64,000 nt of DNA from Rotaria socialis. Its lineage: Eukaryota; Rotifera; Eurotatoria; Philodinida; Philodinidae. The stretch covers positions 62,001-126,000 of the forward strand of contig CAJNYU010004681.1 in the NCBI GenBank assembly GCA_905331475.1. The letters run 5' to 3'. The notes beneath the pieces were generated by a model. It was not told where the DNA came from, did no database searches, and was given only the letters and a program-made list of their open reading frames with translations. Within the stretch, counting starts at the first letter, position 1; every line of letters begins with the position of its first letter. The position numbers were made by a program, and so were the translations under genes. This document shows, one piece after another, positions 59,267-64,000 of this stretch.

Positions 59267-62200
59267 TTTAGATTTTATGAAAAAAAACTCATTCAACGGC
59301 AATCTACAACATAGATCAATGATAAGTTTAACCCTCGTTTTTTTTCATTCTTTCGGTCAATATTTCTTATTTGTGCATTCTTTTTTTTTCTACCAAAAAA
59401 AAATACGAGAGGTCAAAACTTAATTGTGTCAATAGGCAAATAAAAAAAGAAAAAAACCAATATATATATATATATATATATTGTTTATCTTAACTCGTTC
59501 GAACATTGCCATGAAGTTGCTTTGATAGGACACAGTAAGAAAGCAAGGAAAAGAGAAAAAAAGGAAAGAATAACGATATGTTGTTGTTGTTCTGTTGTGT
59601 GTTCGGCAAACGACCCCAACGTATACAATAGCAATATTTCTCGCTTTTAATCAACAAAATGCAAAGAATCTTTGATGATGTATCCAATAAAAAACTTTCT
59701 CTTGTTCAATACATTCAAAAAATAGACCTTTGAGAAATAAACTAGCTAGATTGGTATCTTCTTTGTTTTCTTTTCTAGCCTGTCATTGATGCAAATAATC
59801 GACGAGTATGATTTGGAACATCAATGAGCCATTAAGAACTCTAGTAAATGTCTAGATTCAATCAAAAAATTGTGTTATATCAGAATTTTGATTTATTTAC
59901 TTGAATCTCAATTAGCCATAACCGTATGATGCATATGTAATCTTGTTTGACTCTGATCGAATATTTTGACTGTATTCGGCAAATCATACACGAACGTCAT
60001 TGATTACTTTTTCAGCACAAGTTTTACCATCATACACTGCATGACTAACAGCAAGTAATGTGGCACTGTCACCATAGTTAGTTTTGCAGAGATACACTAA
60101 AAATATGAAACTTCAGAAGTGAAACCAGGCGATAAGAATATTTTTTTCATACTTGAGAAGAGATACCGTATGGATTTTGATAGATTTACAAAATAATATA
60201 TATGTACGTGCACATATAGATGCGTTATTTATTCGAAACTCTTGGAACTGTCAAGACATAATAACAAACAAATAAAAGGAACCTATTGAAACAAAAAATA
60301 AGGAAGAAAAAAAGCTTTCATACCATTGGTTTAAGGGAAGATTTTAGAAAATAGTGCGAGAAAAAATAAATAATTTATTATTTATAGAAATTATGATGAG
60401 TTGTAGGTCTGTTCTTTGTATTATTTTGATTTAGTAAAAATTGAAACAAAAAGATGGCGCTACATATCAGTTCGATCTTAGATTGTAAAATGTCGAAATT
60501 GTCAAATATATAATTTGAATAATTTATAATATGAATTTTTTTCGGTGTGTGAAAAGAGGAATCGGTGGCAACTACTATCAAAGACAAAGCTTTAAATGAA
60601 TCAATTAGCGTTTAATAGAAGTGTTCAATTAATGTCATACTATAATACAAGTTAAATCAATGCAATATTAACGACTTAAGAGATGAACTTACTACTTCTA
60701 CCAGCTTACATATTTTGTGAAGAGCAAACGCATAACTGAAATTCTATAATTAAAAAATAACAAGAATAAAACATGATAGTTAAGCATATACTGATAATCA
60801 TATCAAAGCAAAGTATTCGAAGAATTGAAATTTTTTAAAATCAAAAATGTGTTTTTTTCTTTTCTTATAGACTATACTATCTTCCAGAATTGTGACTATG
60901 TCTTAAAGATTTTTTCAAAAGCAAGACTACATGATTGATCTAGCTGAACAATCTATCAAACAATTACAGATTGACTGACTGTATCTTTTTAGAAACTGAA
61001 AGATGCGTGTGCTATCAGTGAATAAATGTGTGAAGATGCATGATATGTGCTTAATGATCTTTTGTTTTTCAATGAGTATGCTAAACTTGGTTGGCAAATG
61101 ACATGCTAATAGATTTGTCTCGGCAAGAAATGATTACTAATTTCATGATGATTGAATCTTTATCAGCAAGAAACGAAAAAAACAATTCATTCATCAATTT
61201 AGTTTTAAGACCAAGATGAATTCTAATCATACTTCGAATAAGAAATAAATGTAATAAACTTTTCATATGAAATTATTAGAATAATTGTATTTCGATTTTT
61301 AAGAATTAAAAACGACCTCCTTCAAGAGAGCCATAGGGTTTTACATCTGTATTTTTCATTAATATCCTCAAATAGACAGAAGTAATCATAAATATGACTT
61401 TAGTATTGGCTCGGAAAAAATACTCTAGCCCCCGAACTTCTTTATTCATAGCATTAAATACAAGTAACAGTACTTGTCTAACACAGAACTATTACTGAAT
61501 ATAGATTTTACAGGTAAATATTCATAGAAATAATCAAGAGTATTATGAAACATAACACTTTTATTGGTAATGTCTTTTTATGTAGTCATAAAAATTATCT
61601 TCATTATAAAGTTAAAGACAATCTATAATTTTATAGTTAGATTGAAAAATAGAGATATAATTTCATTGAGAATCTGTTTCAAATGGGTTTCTTTAAACTA
61701 CGATTATAGTACATCCTGCAGATAATATATTTGTGTAACAATTAATCAATACTCTTCTCCTTTAGTTTAGACAAATTGAAATTATCAAAACAGACGTATC
61801 TCCATTAGTTACAGTCTAGAATTCAAAATTTCATTCTATACTCCGATGAAATATGTAAGAAAAAGCTTTCTATAAATTCTCAGTCCTTTTTTCTTACTTA
61901 GTAAATCTGTGTCTGATATGATCCACTAGAAAAATCGATTAATTTCATTGGTCTCTATTTTAAACTCTATGTAAAATCTTCTGCGGAATAGTTCCGTTAC
62001 AGCAATTAAGTCAAATAGTTTGACAACTGAAATCCTATTATATTTCAAATTGTCACACTAACTTAAAAGTTGTGACATCAACTACAACTGAATAGACATT
62101 TGACGTGCTCTATAGAGCATAAAGTGCAGACTATGCTTAAGCGATACAATAATATCTATGATTGCCTGTAGGTTATTTATTCGATATATTTTAACGTTTC

Positions 62201-63340
62201 ATTTCAATCACTCATTGCTTTTTTTCATGACGTCAATTTATTTTAAATTTATTCTTGAATAGAAAAGTAATGAAAGAACTCAATGCCTATAGAATTCAAC
62301 AATAATAAAAAAAAGTGATGGGTGGTAAAATTTTGAAAAATATAATATATAACTAACATACGTACTTTTCTAAGTGGGATATTATATAAATGAAATCAAT
62401 CCTGATCCTGCCTTTTCTTCTTAAAAGATTAGAAGGATAAGGGTGAAAGTCGAGTAGATAAAGCTGGGTACACTTTCCGAAAGGAATGCTCGAGCAAAAC
62501 ATCATATTTGTGACGTAATGCCTACTAAATATCTCTTCTACAAAATTATAATCATCAATCTTAGATATTCTAACAATAATAGAGATCTAGTTAAGCGCAG
62601 TACGATCTCTTCTTCATCTCACTATCTTTACTCCTACTAAAATGAACTACTGAGAGTTTTCTTTGCAACAAAAAACACAGATACAAACGCTAGTTATACT
62701 GAAATACCATGTAACTTCCAAATGTAGCAGTAGTAGTCAAAGAACGGAGACAAAGTTTTATTTTGTCTTCGTCAATTGATAATCAATATACGATAGAACA
62801 ATGTTGATAATGACTCTACTGCAAATCAGCTAAATAATATTCCTGCTGTGATCGCAGTATGCAAAAAAAAGCAGATAAATGAAAGTATTTCCATTGTACT
62901 ACAGGATATCTACAACATACAAAAATGAAAAAAAACTATAACAAAAAAGAATAAACAAACAATAACGTTTAACAAGTATATTTTAAATTCTTAACCTCAA
63001 TTTTTATCTGGAATTAGAAAACAATCATCACTAATAAATACGAGGCGCTTAAATAACAATGAAAGGAAGTCTTCTATCTTGATATCTGTTAGTTGTAAAG
63101 ATCAAAAAAAAAAGAAAACATTTATCGTAAAATCTTGAAGTTATAGATTAAGTCTTTTTTATGTAATAAATTAAAGTAGCTGACAATAAAAGTTGTGAGA
63201 AATGAAAAACAGATAGTGTATGTATTTCTATATATACATGTATATATATATATCTGTTTTAAAAGAAAAAAAACAAGAAATAAAGCCGAAAAACTTCCTT
63301 AATACATATTTATATATAATTCATCATACTCAAAATAAAT
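59267..63340. other. Long intergenic region upstream of FOXP
   Basis: About 4 kb without supported genes. An (AT)n run lies at about 59461-59480 and a (TA)n run near 63236-63252. Long flanks are common for developmental transcription-factor genes, so enhancers are possible, but nothing specific is visible. Confidence 0.5.
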
Positions 63341-64000
63341 CTAATCGACAGAAGCATTTCCGTTGATAGTTTTGTTGTCATATTTCAAATGAATGTTTCG
63401 TGTTGACGATGAATATTTTTTAGGATTGGATTCTGTCGATGATCTATAGTCTTCATACTGATGATGTAGACTTGTTGATGAGGAACGGCATTCTAAAACA
63501 TAATCAATCAATAGAATTTATCTCTAGTTATTATATACGCGTCGGTTTATTTTTATACCTCTTGAACGACTAGTTGATCGTGCTCGTTTGTTACTATTTT
63601 TTACTGGTTCATTTTTCATTATTGGTGATAATGAAGATGTTGAAGATGTGACTAAAACTTTATGAAGTAATCTTTCAGCTTGATGACGTTCTAATTCGAC
63701 TTGTCCCGTCTGTATTAAATTAACAAACGTTGAAAAATATGGTTGAATATGTACAACATCTAAATCTCCATCTAGTACAGCATCAAGCATTCGTTTAGCT
63801 ATTAAAGGTGAAACAATCTGATTAGAGTTTTGCTTTGATTCTTCATTAGTTTTTGATGATTGACTCGATGTTGTCATATTGTATTCATCTTCTTCATCCG
63901 ATTGTAAAAGGCCGCTTGCTGCTAATATAGCACGTGCGGATTGTTCATTCAGTACAGCATTAGTACCATTGGTTGTTTTTTGTTGTGCATTTAATAATGT
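63341..64000 (-). CDS. Unrecognised protein, C-terminal part (runs off the window)
   Basis: Two exons are visible: 63559 to the window end, open through the edge, and 63341-63492 with the stop. The first visible part reads LLNAQQKTTNG, then SARAILAASGLLQSDEEDEY and MTTSSQSSKTNEESKQNS. A probably helical region follows (SPLIAKRMLDAVLDGDLDVV, YFSTFVNLIQTGQVELERHQ, AERLLHKVLV). The tail is basic and Ser/Arg-rich (NKRARSTSRSRG), then Ser/Tyr-rich. The acidic and basic low-complexity parts suggest a nuclear protein, but no family is recognised. The in-frame ATG at 63877 need not be the start because the frame stays open upstream. Confidence 0.7.

Overview
The window is AT-rich nuclear DNA of an invertebrate animal. 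It holds 14 well-supported protein genes (three on the tandem cytochrome P450/tetraspanin side, the rest below), one ankyrin-repeat gene pair, one partial gene at the right edge, a decayed P450 piece and several DNA-transposon copies. Introns are mostly 45-75 bp with plain GT..AG ends. The gene set (FOXP, CREB3-type bZIP, TspanC8 tetraspanin, histone H3.3, calcineurin A, Got1, SLC46-like carrier, HMG-CoA synthase, multi-domain trypsins) is metazoan. Tiny introns, low GC, tandem P450s and many small hAT-type elements fit a bdelloid rotifer such as Rotaria or Adineta; that assignment is inference. No rRNA gene, intact tRNA gene, CRISPR array or retroelement was recognised.

Layout. 0.4-1 kb: a 554-bp hAT-type element with an 8-bp target duplication. 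1.1-1.6 kb: possible paired-domain relic. 3.9-9 kb: two intact P450 genes on the + strand and a third, broken one ending at a hAT-like terminus. 9.8-11.7 kb: TspanC8-type tetraspanin. 12.5-14 kb (-): a protein with a predicted beta-trefoil core, in divergent orientation to histone H3.3 (15.6-16.1 kb), which has a TATA box, an initiator and a 5' UTR intron. 19.6-22.9 kb (-): CREB3-like membrane-bound transcription factor. 24.2 kb: Got1. 26.2-27.7 kb: SLC46-like carrier. 28.05-30.57 kb: a long-inverted-repeat element with a hAT copy and a tRNA-like sequence inside. 34.9-38.1 kb: calcineurin A with a long extra tail. 39.2-41.2 kb (-): two ankyrin-type genes. 41.8 kb: a probably acylated thioredoxin. 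45.8-47.6 kb (-): HMG-CoA synthase. 48.7-50.4 kb: three-level nest of transposons. 51.6-54.8 kb: a secreted protein with three trypsin domains, only the last with a full triad. 55.7-59.3 kb (-): FOXP. 63.3-64 kb (-): 3' part of an unrecognised gene.

The genes are functionally unrelated and individually transcribed. Clear local relations are the tandem P450 duplication with a gene-conversion-like patch, the divergent trefoil/H3.3 pair, and a 15-bp initiator-containing motif shared by the H3.3 and Got1 upstream regions. Exon models were built by hand from ORFs and splice signals; for each complete multi-exon gene the summed exon length is a multiple of three, which supports the junctions.
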